Assembly: GCA_039720395.1 (NCBI GenBank)
Contig: JBBPBK010000101.1
Coordinates: 1-64,000, forward strand
Direction of reading: 5' to 3'
DNA: 64,000 bases
DNA from: Liquidambar formosana
Taxonomy: Eukaryota > Streptophyta > Magnoliopsida > Saxifragales > Altingiaceae
Under the pieces are notes generated by a model, which saw only the letters and a program-made list of their open reading frames with translations, was not told where the DNA came from and did no database searches. The stretch's first letter is position 1; the number at the start of each line of letters is the position of its first letter. Shown here piece after piece: positions 10,339 through 21,934 of the stretch. The translations under genes and the position numbers were made by a program.

Positions 10339-13300
10339 TACGGATGTGCAAAAAACCGCCCAATCCGCCAAATCGAACCAATCCGCTCCATTTCGCACCA
10401 ACCCAAGCGGTTTGAGAGAATCAGCAGATTGGTTTGGGTGGATTGAACAATAAATCTGGTAGTTTGGTTTGGTTGACGGGTTGAATTTTATCAAATCGCT
10501 AATAAATCAACCCAACCCGCCATATAATATATATATATATAGATATGACAATTAATGTCTAGAAAATGATTCATAAAACCAAATATATAAGACGAAAACA
10601 TTAAACAAGGGTAAAAATGTAAAATCTGAATGGGACAAAGCACCAGTGTAAGATAACTAGCTAAGGATCTGATCTCTTTTACTTTATTCTTCTCTTTCCC
10701 TTCTCTCTCTTCCTCTTTTCTCTCTATCTCTGTAACGTCCAATTAAAGATCCTCTCTCTCTCTCTTCCCCTCCTTCTTTCTCTATACTACAGACCATCAA
10801 TATTCAATACGAATACTTGGTTCTCTTTTTCTCCTCTAATTATCTCCACTATCGATCACTATAGATCTAGTTCTCAGATATAGCATGACTCTTAATGTTT
10901 TAATGACTGTTGGTTAGATTGTTTGGAAAAGTACAAGGAAATGTCACAGATTCTCTCAAGTCTTATGGAGATAAATGTTACAATTAATGTCTTGGTGGCT
11001 ATTGCTAGCTAGTTGGCAAATTTAAGGATCAGATCATCTCATAGGCTCATTGAGATATAGAAAAATGGTTGGTAAATAGAAGAATAAAATCAAAATTACT
11101 CATAGATGAAACACCTCACACTTTCATCGTCTTTTCAGCTCCTTTCTCTTCTCACTGCTTGTCTACTGCATAGTGCACTACATTGCTGGTTCGTCCCCCT
11201 TTCTTGTAGGTTCCATTCACTCTCTCTCTCTGGCTCTGTTCTTCTTCTTTGTTTGTTTGTTTTTTTTTTCTTCTTCTTTTTGTAATACATTCAAGAGAAA
11301 TAATATTAATAGTATCAATTTGTCTTATATTTTCTAAATTACATTTTAATGCCTAGATGAGTACTAATTTTCTTTGTGTATGTGTTTCTTTTTTTCTTTT
11401 TTCTTTTTTGATAGATCATGGAGGAGACCTAGGAGGGAAATCCAAGTGGTGCTACTGTCTGTGAAGATGCTAATGGAAAACCCCCAAAAGTCCCAGTCCC
11501 TACCAAAGGTAAAGCCCGTCCACACCCTTCTAAGGCACCGGATTCTAAAAAAAAGTCTAAAATTTGGGGGCATTTCTGTATCATTGAAGGTGGTGATCCT
11601 GAATACCCTAGGGCTGCATATAACTATTGTGGGAAAGATTATGGTGCTCGTGGAAAAATAGATGGAACTAGTAATATATGGGCTCATTTAAAAAGTCAAT
11701 GCACGAAGTATCCTTATAGGGTTGTTGACCCAAAACAACAAACTCTTTGTTTTGTTAAAAAAGAAGTAGGGGAGGGGAAAGAACATGATGGTGCTGGTAG
11801 TGGTGCTCTTAAAGTAGTGAATTATAGTGACAAGGCATATAGAAATGCACTAGCAAAGATGATTATTGTTGATGAGTTACCTTTTAGGCACGTGGAGAAG
11901 GAAGGTTTTAGGTCTTTTTGTGCAGTTCTGGAACCCAGGTTTACTCTCCCTTATCGTACTACTGTTGCCCGTGATTGTATGAAACTCTTTTATGAAAGGA
12001 AGGGAAAATTGAAGAAAGCCCTTAAGAAGCAACGTGTTTGTCTAACCACCGACACTTGGACATCAATCCAAAATCTGAATGATATGTGCCTCACCGCTCA
12101 TTGGATTGATGCTAATTGGAACTTGCAAAAAAGAATTCTTAATATTTGTCTAGTTCTTAATCATAAGGGTGAGACAGTTGGCAAGCATGTTGAAAAGTGC
12201 TTACTAGAGTGGGGGATTGATAAGATTTTCACCATCACTGTTGATAATGCAAGCTCTAATGATGGTGCTATTAGATATTTGAAAAGGAAAACTAAAGATT
12301 GGAATTCTACCATCTTAGAACATGAATTTATTCATATGAGGTGTTGTGCACATATTGTGAATCTCATTGTGTGTGAGGGTTTAAAAGACCAAAATGAATC
12401 AATTGCCAAGATTCGAAATGCAGTGTGGTATGTTAGGTCTTCTCCTTCTCGGTTTCAAACTTTTAATAATTGTGTGGAGCATGACAAGATTCTTAGTAAA
12501 ATTTTAGTATGCCTAGATGTTCCAATTAGGTGGAATTCCACTTATATGATGTTGGAGGTTGCTGAGAAATTTGAAAAAGCCTTTGAGCGGTTAGAAAAGG
12601 ATGACCCATGATACCTTTCGTTTTTCAAGGAGGATGAAGATGAAGATAAAGATGAGAATAAGGGTGGGAAAGGAAGAGGGAGAAGGAAGGGGAGGAAGAG
12701 GATTGGGCCTCCTACTATGGATGATTAGGACAATGCTAGAGTCTTTGTTTGATTTTTGAAACTTTTTTACAATGTGACTTTAAAGTTTTTTGGCTCTTTA
12801 TATGTGACATCTAATGCATTTTTCCATGAACTTATGTCGGTGCAATCTAAATTGATATCGTCGTGTAAAAGTGGGGATAGGGTGTTGGGTGATATGGCAA
12901 ATCTCATGAGAAGGAAATATGACAAATATTGGGAAAATCTTGATAATATCAATTTCTTATTGTATGTAGCTGTTGTCCTAGACCCTCGTTATAAATTGAG
13001 ATATGTCAGATTTTCATTTGCTCAAGTGTATGAGAATACCATGGCAGAAGAACTAACAAAAAGAGTGAAGTTCAAATTGATTCGCTTGTATGAGCACTAT
13101 GTAAGAAAGACTGATGTGCTAATGTTGCAACATCTAGTGCAAGTCAAGCTTCTCAAGCAATGGAGGTTGATGAAAATGAGGAAGATGCTAGTAAACTGTG
13201 GACCTTTCAATGTAAAAAACACTTGGAAGAAGAAGATAGTATAGAAAATAAGTCAGAGGTTGAAAGGTTTTTGGCAGAGAATTGTGAGGATCCAAACAAT

Positions 13301-14435
13301 TCTAGCTTTGATATTTTGGTTTGGTGAAAGCTTAATAGCCATAAATATCGGATTCTCTCTCAAATAGCAAGAGATGTCTTGGCTGTTCCAGTTTCTACAG
13401 TAGCTTCCGAGTCAGCTTTTAGTACTAGTGGTCGTGTGCTCGATCCATTTAGGAGTGATTTGACTCCAAAGATGGTGGAGGCTCTTGTTTGTGCACAAAA
13501 TTGGTTACGGTATTCACCAAATCTAATCAATCTTAGAGAAGCTATGGATGATGTTGAAAACTATGAAGAAATTAAGTCAAGTAACATTTGTCTTGTGTTG
13601 AATTTATTGCAAGTTGAATTTTTAATAATTATTTTAGTTTAGGTATTTTTCAATAACAATATTAATAATATGTTCTATTGTTTAGAATTTTTGGATCAAC
13701 TACTACTGTTGGATTAACTCTAGTTGAGGATTGATCAATTCCTAGCGTGTTGGAGTTTGATTTGCAATGAAACCAGGCTATTATGGAACTAGACTGTTGG
13801 ACCTCGTTTATTTAAAATATAATCCTTTTTGGGGGCATCATTTGCTTTTTTGGCTTGAAGATTTTTGCGTATTTTGTCTTGTTGGTGGTTCTTTTGGCTC
13901 CTTTTTGTGGATGTCATCTTGCTTTTTTGGCTTGGAGGAGTAGATTTTTGCCTAATTTGTCTTATTGGTGGTTCTTTTGTCTTTATGTTCTCCTGCATCT
14001 TTGTTAATTCTATTTAGATGTTTGTTCCTTGTATTGGATTAGATAATTTTGTATGGTTTTGTAGAATTGGTATGAAGTTATGGATTTTATTGATCAAAAA
14101 GAGAAAACATGTTGGTTTTATTAGAAATTTTCCCAAAGGGGAGATACATTTATGGGTTTTTATCAGTTATAAAATTTGTTAAATATCATTTGGATTTCTA
14201 CTTCTAATTGCATAATATCCAGTTTATTAATAAAGATAGAGATCATTTTTTAATTAGACTTGATTCTATCAATGTGATATGAAATGGTACAACCCGTCCA
14301 ATCCGCCCAAACTGTTGGTTTGAAACCACAAAAGAAATCAACTAATCCGCCGGTTTTTAGGACTAATGGTTTGGCGGCGGGTTGGTTGACAGTTTGTCCC
14401 TTAAACCGCTCCAAACTGACCCGTGCACATCCCTA
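10339..14435 (+). mobile_element. hAT-family DNA transposon, 4.1 kb, both ends present
   Basis: The termini TACGGATGTGCA and TGCACATCCCTA are inverted repeats with one mismatch. They are flanked by 8-bp duplications cctgcacc (10331-10338) and catgcacc (14436-14443), which match at seven of eight bases. Subterminal regions on both sides repeat ccgcc, caatccgcc and ggtttgg motifs, likely transposase-binding repeats. The body contains one Ac-like transposase gene, now dead. Other sequence includes an AT microsatellite at about 10520-10540 and pyrimidine-rich tracts upstream of the coding region. Confidence 0.9.
11418..13642 (+). pseudogene. hAT transposase pseudogene, DAYSLEEPER/RICESLEEPER type
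   Basis: The probable start is ATG 11418, but codon 5 is TAG (11430). The same frame then runs through a BED-type zinc finger (about 11560-11700, starting WGHF, then GTSNIWAHL and a final Cys). The finger has Tyr where its first zinc-binding Cys should be. The catalytic core follows (DTWTSIQNLN, TVDNASSND, RCCAHIVNL, PIRWNSTYMML). Further stops are TGA 12609, TAG 12726 and TGA 12750. A frameshift lies near 13120-13240, and TGA 13325 sits inside the conserved WW-K block. The C-terminal dimerisation domain (VASESAFSTSGRVLDP) is well kept. The length of about 740 codons fits the family. Several lesions are G-to-A or C-to-T changes, as expected from decay of methylated DNA. The enzyme would have cut and pasted the surrounding 4.1-kb element. 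Confidence 0.88.
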
Positions 14436-14576
14436 CATGCACCCATGCCCAAGTATGGATTCAGTGTTGAATTTCAAAAATTCAATATTATGTTAAACTA
14501 ATTCAAGCCATTGGGTGAGATTTTTGACAATTTGTAATAAACGATAAGAAAATTATTACTAAAATAATCAAAATGA

Positions 14577-14745
14577 CATTAATAACAACGTTTAGCTTTT
14601 AATTTGAACATAAAAAATCCCATGATCCAATGATTTGAATTACCTCAGCACGGTAATTCAAATCATTAATGCCAACGTTTAGCGTTTAATTTAAACATAA
14701 AAAATCCCATCCAATGATTTGAATTACCTCAACACGGTACTGGAA
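14577..14745. repeat. Two direct repeats of about 75 bp and a perfect 16-bp hairpin
   Basis: The block aacgtttagc-tttaatttgaacataaaaaatccca, then tgatttgaattacctca-cacggta, occurs at about 14588-14655 and 14680-14740. In the first copy, 14629-14644 and 14652-14667 are perfect inverted repeats (aatgatttgaattacc) around a 7-base loop. It lies just outside the hAT element. Confidence 0.75.
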
Positions 14746-15280
14746 CCCCAAGCTCCGAATCCATACTCCCATGCCTTGGTGTGAAGCCCAACGACATTCG
14801 GCTTTTCTATCATAGTTTTTGGAAAAAGTGAAAAAGACAAAATGATGAGGTACCACACCACGATCAGTGCATTAGTTTTGGCATTTGGCTCTATCATTGC
14901 TATTTGGTAGTGGGCCAAGTTCCAATATAGCACCCAATTACGTAACGGTTCAAAAAGTTGAGTCAAATTAGGCCGGCTCGTGGTTGAACACAAGCCAAAA
15001 CATGTTCCATACCCGATATCAAACTTTAGCTTTGATTTATTTTTTATTTTTTGGCCTGACCTTAGTCTGAATAAATAACAGGGTACGATTATTGTCACCC
15101 TTCAATTTTATTTGCACTCCTAAATTCTAGATGATAATTCAAAGTTTTATGAAAAATACAAAAAGTTTTTAGGGAAATACAACGTTGTCCACTAAATAAA
15201 TATCACTTTGAAAAACTTTGTAAAATAAAGTTTTTCCAAAATCTATTTTTTATCATTTCACATAAAACATTTAGTAAAAA
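14746..15280. other. Intergenic stretch, no gene supported
   Basis: A 124-codon minus-strand open frame (14724-15098) crosses this stretch. It has no recognisable motif and its composition follows the AT-rich surroundings. I do not call it a gene. Confidence 0.4.
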
Positions 15281-17293
15281 CTAGTTATTGTACACGTGCG
15301 TTGCACGTGGATTTTTTGTTTACAATAAAATGATTTAAAGATCATCAATTATTTTTCCTAAATAAACATATAAAAGATCGATGCTTCCCAAGATCTTTTT
15401 AGCTTGAATAGGGATTGACTCTTTTCATGTAGCATAGCCCCTCATGTAGTGGTAATTACTTCTTCAATATTGTCTATATCGATTAAATATAAACTTTATT
15501 TACTTAAGGAAGGTTATGCGGCAATTTGTTCTTTAACATTTAATCCATATCAAATGTGAAAATTTGAGATGTTAAGAAATTATTTATTACTCCGTAGAAG
15601 GTTTTAATCCGTGTACATCAAATGATCTGGAAAGAAATGCTAATACATAATGACACATAACAATCAAGAATCTTGACAAATAACTTATTCATTGTCCACC
15701 AATTTTCTACACATCTACAATAAGAAACATATCAATAAAGAAGTAAAAAATAGAATAGTTAGAACCAAAATAAATGGAAAAGTATATATTTAATCTCTAG
15801 AGAGAATTTAATTTGGTTGAATTGTTAGCCATATAGCAAGTCCATTGTATCGTAGAAATTATATGCAAAAGAATAAACTAAATTTATTAATGAATTAGTA
15901 GTTTATATAATGTGACTTACACATCAACAAATTTTAATACATTTTGGATCACTTAAAAAATAAGTACATGCTTAAAAAGATAAGAGTTCTAACACCACAT
16001 TACTATCATGGGATATTATTCCACTTCATCCAAATGAAACTTTACTACTACCTCTCTTGAACTTCTTTGTATTTTTTTAAAATTTTTTTTTTTAGTTGAA
16101 GAATCTATGGATCCCCACTTTGTAGCAAGACATTCCACAATGCATCATTGGAGCTCAACATCTCATTAATTGAAACAACCAAAGATAACATAGCACAAAA
16201 ACTAATCTTAGGATTCAAAAAATGGGAAAAATTACAAATCAAAAAATAAGGCAAGATGCCTCATCAAGAATATTTAGAAACCTAAGGTCCTTGTTCTCTG
16301 GCCCACCTCTCAAATCACCCATAAATAGTGTAGTCTTCATAAGGAAATTTTAATCTCCAAGAAAAAATCGAAAAGACAACATAGAGATTAAGCATTTAAA
16401 AATAATAATAATAATAATAATAAAATACATACCTCTTACAAGGGATTTTTTATCAGCAAGAAAAAATTAGAAAAAGAATAAGCATATAAAAGTAGCTTTT
16501 CAATTCCCATCAGATATTTCCAAGAGCAATTTTTCATCAAAAGAAAAAATATAATTAGATGATTTACCACGTAAAATAAAGGGTTTAGCATTCAAACACA
16601 AAAGTATTTTAGCAAATTGCTTATGAAACTCTACTAATCAAATCAAAAGTAAGTGAAAATAGTCACAGCAAAAATAAAAAATACAAAACCAAAAACTTGA
16701 ATAAAAAAAACTCTAGGAAAGATATATAGAATTTAAATAAAATATGATTGCATAAAATTAATTTCTCAGAGGAACAAAATTAAATACAACCGAATGTGAT
16801 TATTAGCATTCAAACCAAAACCTAACTCAACAAATTTCCAGCGTAGTATCATATATATATATATATTATAATTTGTAGAGCAAAACTTACCATAAAAGGG
16901 AAAAGTCGAATTTAATGGAAAATGTGGAGAGAAGGTTGAAGCTACTTTTGATGGAAAAAGTAGAATTTACAATCTGGCTGTTTATTTATTATATACGAAT
17001 TATAGTTTCCGTTTCCTTAGAATTCATATCTGGGTTTGGTTTTATTTAATTATTATATGAATTATAGTTTCCTTAGAATTCTTATTAAAGTATGTATTTT
17101 ATATTGCTATATTTCCTATATATGCAGAAGGGTAGTTGTATAGTTTTCTTAGAATTCTTATTAAGATATATGTTTTATATTGCTGTATTTCCTATATATG
17201 CAAAAGGGTAGTTGTGTATTTAAAAATTAAATTAAGGGTATATTAGTCAATCAAAAGTTTTTCTCACATTCATCTTTTTATAGGTAGTATAGA
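15281..17293 (-). mobile_element. Non-autonomous Helitron, 2.0 kb
   Basis: Read on the minus strand it starts TCTATACTACC at 17293 and ends CTAG at 15281. An A precedes the start and a T follows the end, the A/T target rule of Helitrons. Eight bases inside the 3' end is the stem-loop CACGTGC..GCACGTG (15293-15309), as required of a Helitron terminator. No Rep or helicase protein is encoded, so it would depend on a helper. The interior is AT-rich, with an AAT microsatellite at about 16400-16422 and an AT run at about 16850-16866. No captured gene is recognised. Confidence 0.8.
17066..17215. repeat. Tandem duplication of about 75 bp near the Helitron 5' end
   Basis: The block agttttcttagaattctta, followed by an attttatattgctatatttc-like segment and gcagaagggtagttgt, occurs twice in a row with few differences. 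A shorter related block (atagtttccgtttccttaga) precedes it near 17005. Confidence 0.8.
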
Positions 17294-17329
17294 TGAAATA
17301 GAGACAATAAATGGAAACTAAAACATAAA

Positions 17330-17512
17330 CCTTGAGGGGTGGACCGAGTGGTCCAAGAAACTCTTCCCAAACAAGAGGTCTTGCATTCAACTCTCACTAC
17401 TCCCCTCCTCAGGGCTACCCTATGGATTTTGTCCAGTAATTGTTTAGCACATGTCAGACAGGGGATTGCTTGAGTGCGTTAGCATAAACAACTTAATTTA
17501 AAAAACAAAAAA
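17330..17512 (+). mobile_element. tRNA-derived SINE
   Basis: It has an RNA polymerase III A box, TGGACCGAGTGG at 17340-17351, and a B box, ATTCAACTC at 17385-17393. The B box differs from GWTCRANNC only at the first base. A body of about 180 bp follows and ends in an A-rich tail (taatttaaaaaacaaaaaat). Spacing and size fit plant tRNA-type SINEs. It begins 37 bp from the Helitron end. Target duplications are unclear. Confidence 0.7.
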
Positions 17513-17699
17513 TGAAATTAAAACGTGGATTTAGACCAATAACATCTAGGCTTTATATGGATTGAGAGAAATTAAGAAAAGAAAAGAGAACCTATGAGAA
17601 AAGAAAAGGTTAAGAGAAGAAAAAGTAACTTTCTCTCCACCCTGTTTGGTTAATTAGACCTCATTAAGAGAAGAGAATAGAAGAGGAGAGAAATTAATT

Positions 17700-17925
17700 A
17701 CATGCAATTACATAACTATTAGGGATGTAAGAAAAACCATTTGAAACAAAAAAGCGGATCGAACCAAACCGGTTTTTGGCCGGTTTTTTATAGGAACTTG
17801 GTCAGTTTGGTGTAAAGTATTACAAAAACCGAAGTTTTGATTTGGTCTAAGGTTCAATAAAATAGAGACTTAAAAAAACCAAACCGAACCCAGTTTTTTA
17901 CTTAAGTACTAGTAGAGAGTGCATG
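17700..17925. mobile_element. Remnant of a hAT-like MITE, one end recognisable
   Basis: The start agggatgtaagaaaaacc resembles the ends of plant hAT elements. The interior repeats aaccaaaccgg and ggtttggt, like the subterminal repeats of the element at 10339-14435. No matching right end was found, so it is partial. Confidence 0.3.
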
Positions 17926-18930
17926 CACAAGGCGCGTACTCGGTATTTTTTTAAGGGGGTGCTTTTGATGTGATTTATTGGTATTTTGGTATTACACATT
18001 ACATGAAAAGAATAAGGTTTCAAAATAGATAAAAGGTATTTTGAGAGCTAAAACAGAAAAACAAAATGATTAGATGCAAAACGACAAAAAATTGAATATA
18101 TATGAAGTTCAAATTCAACACAAATAATGATCCAATCAGATTAAGAAAAGCTTGAGAAAATTATTAATCATTATACAGGTATAACATGAATAACCAAAAG
18201 CAGTAACATGTCTTAAAATCATGTCTAAATTTCATTGTTCTATAATTGTAAATAACAAACCTAAAAAAGAAAGTTTATAGATCACTACAAAACAGACCTA
18301 AAGATCAAAAATTGCAGGCCAAAGAAGACAGATTTCGGGTTGCCTAGTCAGTCACCTAACTAAGTGTGACTTATATAATATTCCTCAAGTAAGTGGTTTT
18401 GGATTAAAAAACATTAAGCAAGACAAGACACATAAGAAATTCTTTGATTATTGAAAGTAAAATGCCGAACTTAGAGAGAGAGAGATGAGATTTTTTAGTA
18501 CGATTCCCCTTCATAGAATTGAATGATTTTGATACAAGACTTGTTGAAGTAATAAAATTTATGAATGTAGTGAAACATGAGGATATCAGAGGCAATATCC
18601 TCAAAGACCTACTTTGGTGCCAAAGTAGAGGTCGCATTGGAATAGCATTAATTCCAATGATAAACCAAAAGAGAGAAAGAAATTAATGCTACTACAAAAG
18701 TCTCAAAAAATATAGATTGTATTTGCTGCAGAAAGCTCGTTATCCAAGAATTCTACAAGTTCTCTGAGCCGTAATTACAAATGGACAAGATATTCCTCTA
18801 GTGTTTAGCCTTCGCAGCAGAAGCCACAAAACCTAGAAGTTCACTACAAGAAGTTTTAATTTTCATTTTAAAAATTAAAGGGAAAACATACCTTAGAGAC
18901 AAAATGTAAAAAAAAGTTAAAAAATGAACT
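17926..18930. other. AT-rich stretch, no gene seen
   Basis: It holds only short open frames and an (AG)n run near 18473. No element ends were recognised. Confidence 0.4.
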
Positions 18931-18933
18931 TAC

Positions 18934-19148
18934 TGTGGTAAATTCTTCGAACATTATCTAGGCCAAAGGGTGGCCCATGTTAAAGACCACCATATGGACC
19001 CCTTCCAGGACTTCCTTGGCTATTATCATCCCATTTCTTGCTGGATCTTGATTCACCTATATTTCTCATATTCTCGAACCACTTGCATCCTTGTAGAGCT
19101 ATTAATTTGTACAAATCATGGATCAGCCTAATACATTCACTACTCTGT
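18934..19148 (-). pseudogene. Exon remnant resembling plant SelK-like protein C-terminus
   Basis: On the minus strand a splice-acceptor-like TTTTTGCAG precedes 19148 and a donor GTAAGT follows 18934, so this looks like an internal exon of 215 bp. Its second half reads RSSKKWDDNSQGSPGRGPYG, then a TAA, then GPPFGLDNVRRIYHS. That order (SSKKWD, glycine/proline-rich, GLDNVRGIDHS-like) is what I know from the C-terminus of plant SelK/SelG-like small membrane proteins, including an intron near the HS. The in-frame TAA and the unrelated first half (about 19040-19148) argue for a dead or chimeric copy. The transmembrane first exon was not found nearby. Confidence 0.45.
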
Positions 19149-19159
19149 CCTGCAAAAAC

Positions 19160-21120
19160 TTCAAGAAAAATAGAAATCTATTACTCATTTGATGACGAGT
19201 GAACAAAAAAATAAAACGTTTGAAGTACTAAACAAAGGAACTTTTGTTTCTATTTCATTTAAATCACAAGAATTAATAAGACGAATGGACATTTAATAAA
19301 ACAAAACTGTACCTAAAGTTAGTTGATGGATTAGGACCTTGCCACCCCATATCTTTCCATTTGGTCAAAGATCAAGCCCTTAAAAGCAATATTTAGAAAG
19401 GCAGCATGCCACAATTCTTATCAAGGTTCCTGTCAATAGTATAATTAATAGGATCATTCAATTTATCTGGAATCAAACATGAAACAAAAAAGGTTGTAAG
19501 CAAAAAGAAATGCAGAAAACTATAACCAAGCACCTGCATTGAACATACCACAAAAGATTTTGCAAATGTTTTAACATGTAAAAGAGGCATATGATTTTTG
19601 CATTTACATTTACATTTACATAGTGATTAAAAGCCTAAGTAGATAATAATTAGACGATACTCGCTCTAGATATTAGTATTATAAACCAAGACGAGAGAGA
19701 GAGAGAGAGACTTTGAAATTTTTTTGCAACATTCAAGCGTCTTGTTAATAATCTCCATTTTTGTTATAACACAAAACCAACCCCTCCATTTAAATGCACA
19801 GCTTTCATCTTCATGCACACCATCTTCACTTCTTTTTTTCCTTTTCTTTTTTTTATAGGAAAGCCATCTTCACTTGTTGAAACCTATAATAGAAACCCAT
19901 AAAAGAGCACCCTTCAAAGCCATAACGATAACTCATTTCTAAAAAAATTGAACCATCCTATGTTGTCTTCTCTGGAAATACCATAATTAAACGGTAGAGG
20001 AAAGTATAGTGAAAAAAACATTATATATATATTGCAATAGCAACAGATGTCAAAGATTTCACTCATAGATAGAAATGTCTAATACGGTAACATAGGTTAA
20101 TGGAGGCAAAAATAAAAAACCAAAACAAACCAAATTTTAATTTTTTGTTTTCCCTAATTTTCTCATTGATCAAATAGTTCGAAAATATAACATTTTTTCT
20201 CGAGAAGCTGCCAAACATTCAACTCTAATCATGGTGCTTAGCAGATAAAAAAGAAAATTCAAAAGGGGAAAAAAAAATTGAAGATTAATGTTCAATAGTC
20301 AATACTATATTTTCTATAAATAAATAAATAAATAAAATTTAGGGTCATTAGACTCACCCATTGAATGCACAAAAACATGGGCTTTTCTCGAACCTAGACA
20401 ATCCAATAGAGAGATTACCTCTTTTTGCCATGACTTTTGTTTTGCACCAAAGACCAACCAAAATTAGGTAGAGAAAATTCTAAGAAACCTAAACAACATG
20501 AAAACATAAAGATTCAAAATTTCTCTCTTCCTGGATAAGGTTCAAAATTTTACTCTTTTCCTGGATTTTCCCAGTACCCAAAAAAAAGTGTCAAAGAAGG
20601 AAAACATGTAATTATTGCATAAATATAGCAAAATGAATCAACTAAAAGGGCATAATATCATTTACCAATTGACTGAAAGGACATAATATAATTTTGCATC
20701 CTTTTTTTTTTTCTTTTTTTTTTGCACCTTCCTTCATTATGTGGAAGAAACTTCCCATAATTGATTAACAAACGATTTTAAGATCATTCCTATGATTTGA
20801 AATGTGAGTAAAACATGTGGCATCGCCAAACATGTCCACTTTTCTGTAACAATCAATTTAACATTGCTAATACTTCTGTAACCTAGCACGTAATTAGGAT
20901 ATCCACTACAGGAAAGCGGCAGATTCCATGAACAAAACAGTCACCTTTATTTCAGTGAGGAAACTTTGCCACAACCCTCGATGGCAATCCAATGCATTCA
21001 TGAGATAGCAAGGACCACGAGACTTTAATATTTCAATGCAAATGTCATATAAAAGTGATATTCTTCTTACACAGCCAGGTCTAATAAGATAAATAATAGG
21101 CCATATGCAATTAAATTCAC
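19160..21120. other. AT-rich stretch with microsatellites, no gene supported
   Basis: A (GA)n run lies at about 19691-19711 and an (AAAT)n run at about 20318-20336. Poly-T tracts occur near 19840 and 20700. It could contain introns or decayed exons of the minus-strand gene remnants on either side, but none can be shown. Confidence 0.4.
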
Positions 21121-21121
21121 T

Positions 21122-21260
21122 TTACAGCAAATTCAAATCATACCCATAAGGGAAATGGTACCCTTTGCCAGGCTCTAAATGGACTAATCTTACAATTTCC
21201 ATACAGAGGTCTAGTAAATTCCTTACCGAGTGTAGCCTCTCAAAACAAAGATCAAAGTAA
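21122..21260 (-). pseudogene. Possible decayed exon of the DEAD-box helicase (motif II region)
   Basis: Minus-strand codons include a run ERLHSVRNLL and later VRLVHLEPGKG. In base composition and order these resemble the ERARVSLQM - VRYLALDEADRML region of DDX3-like helicases, including an ATGGGT-TTTGAA-like stretch. The match is weak and the DEAD motif itself is not intact. I report it only because a clear helicase remnant lies 700 bp upstream on the same strand. Confidence 0.22.
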
Positions 21261-21934
21261 AACAATAAGAAAGGGAAAATAATAATAAATAAGCATAGGC
21301 CAAACCCAAAAGTGGAGGGAGGGGGGACACCAAAGAAAATGAAATGTACAAATGAGGGCAAATTAGAAATGAAAAATCATGTTTTCTTTAAAATAATAAC
21401 TCATAATTGGAAAACTGACCACGCTAAGAATGAAATGAAACTAATAATTTTGTAATTAGGCAATCTAATATTCAAAATTACATTGTATTCGTTGATAGGA
21501 AAGGAAATATGTTAGTTTTCAAGGATGTATATTTACTAACGAACAAAATTACCTACTTAAAAAAAAAAAAAAATGTTATCCAGCTATATAGTTTAGGCTG
21601 AACATCAATTTAGGGCCTGTTTGGACGTGTCATGGAAGTTGAATGCTCTTTGGTTTTTGGATATCATTTAAAGCTACAAATCCCTCATAGAAAATGGGGC
21701 TATCAAAGAAAATTGGAACTATCACCACATATGATGATTTAAGATCAGTTTTTAGGCGTTCATCAAATGCCACCATTTTAATTTTTCAGTCTCATTTGTG
21801 AGAATAAAATTAGTTTAAAGTTGAGATGAGCTTTGAGCAAATTCATGCAAAAGAAAAAAATTAAATTAAATTTAAAAAAAAAAAAAACAAAACAAAACAA
21901 ACAAACAAACAAACTTGGAAAAGAAATATGGAAC

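Noticed and set aside
14724..15098. 124-codon minus-strand open frame
   Set aside because: No recognisable motif, ordinary composition for the region and no splice or promoter context.
21612..21660. gggcctgtttggacgtg looks like another Harbinger-type left end
   Set aside because: No matching right end or TTA duplication was found within several kb.
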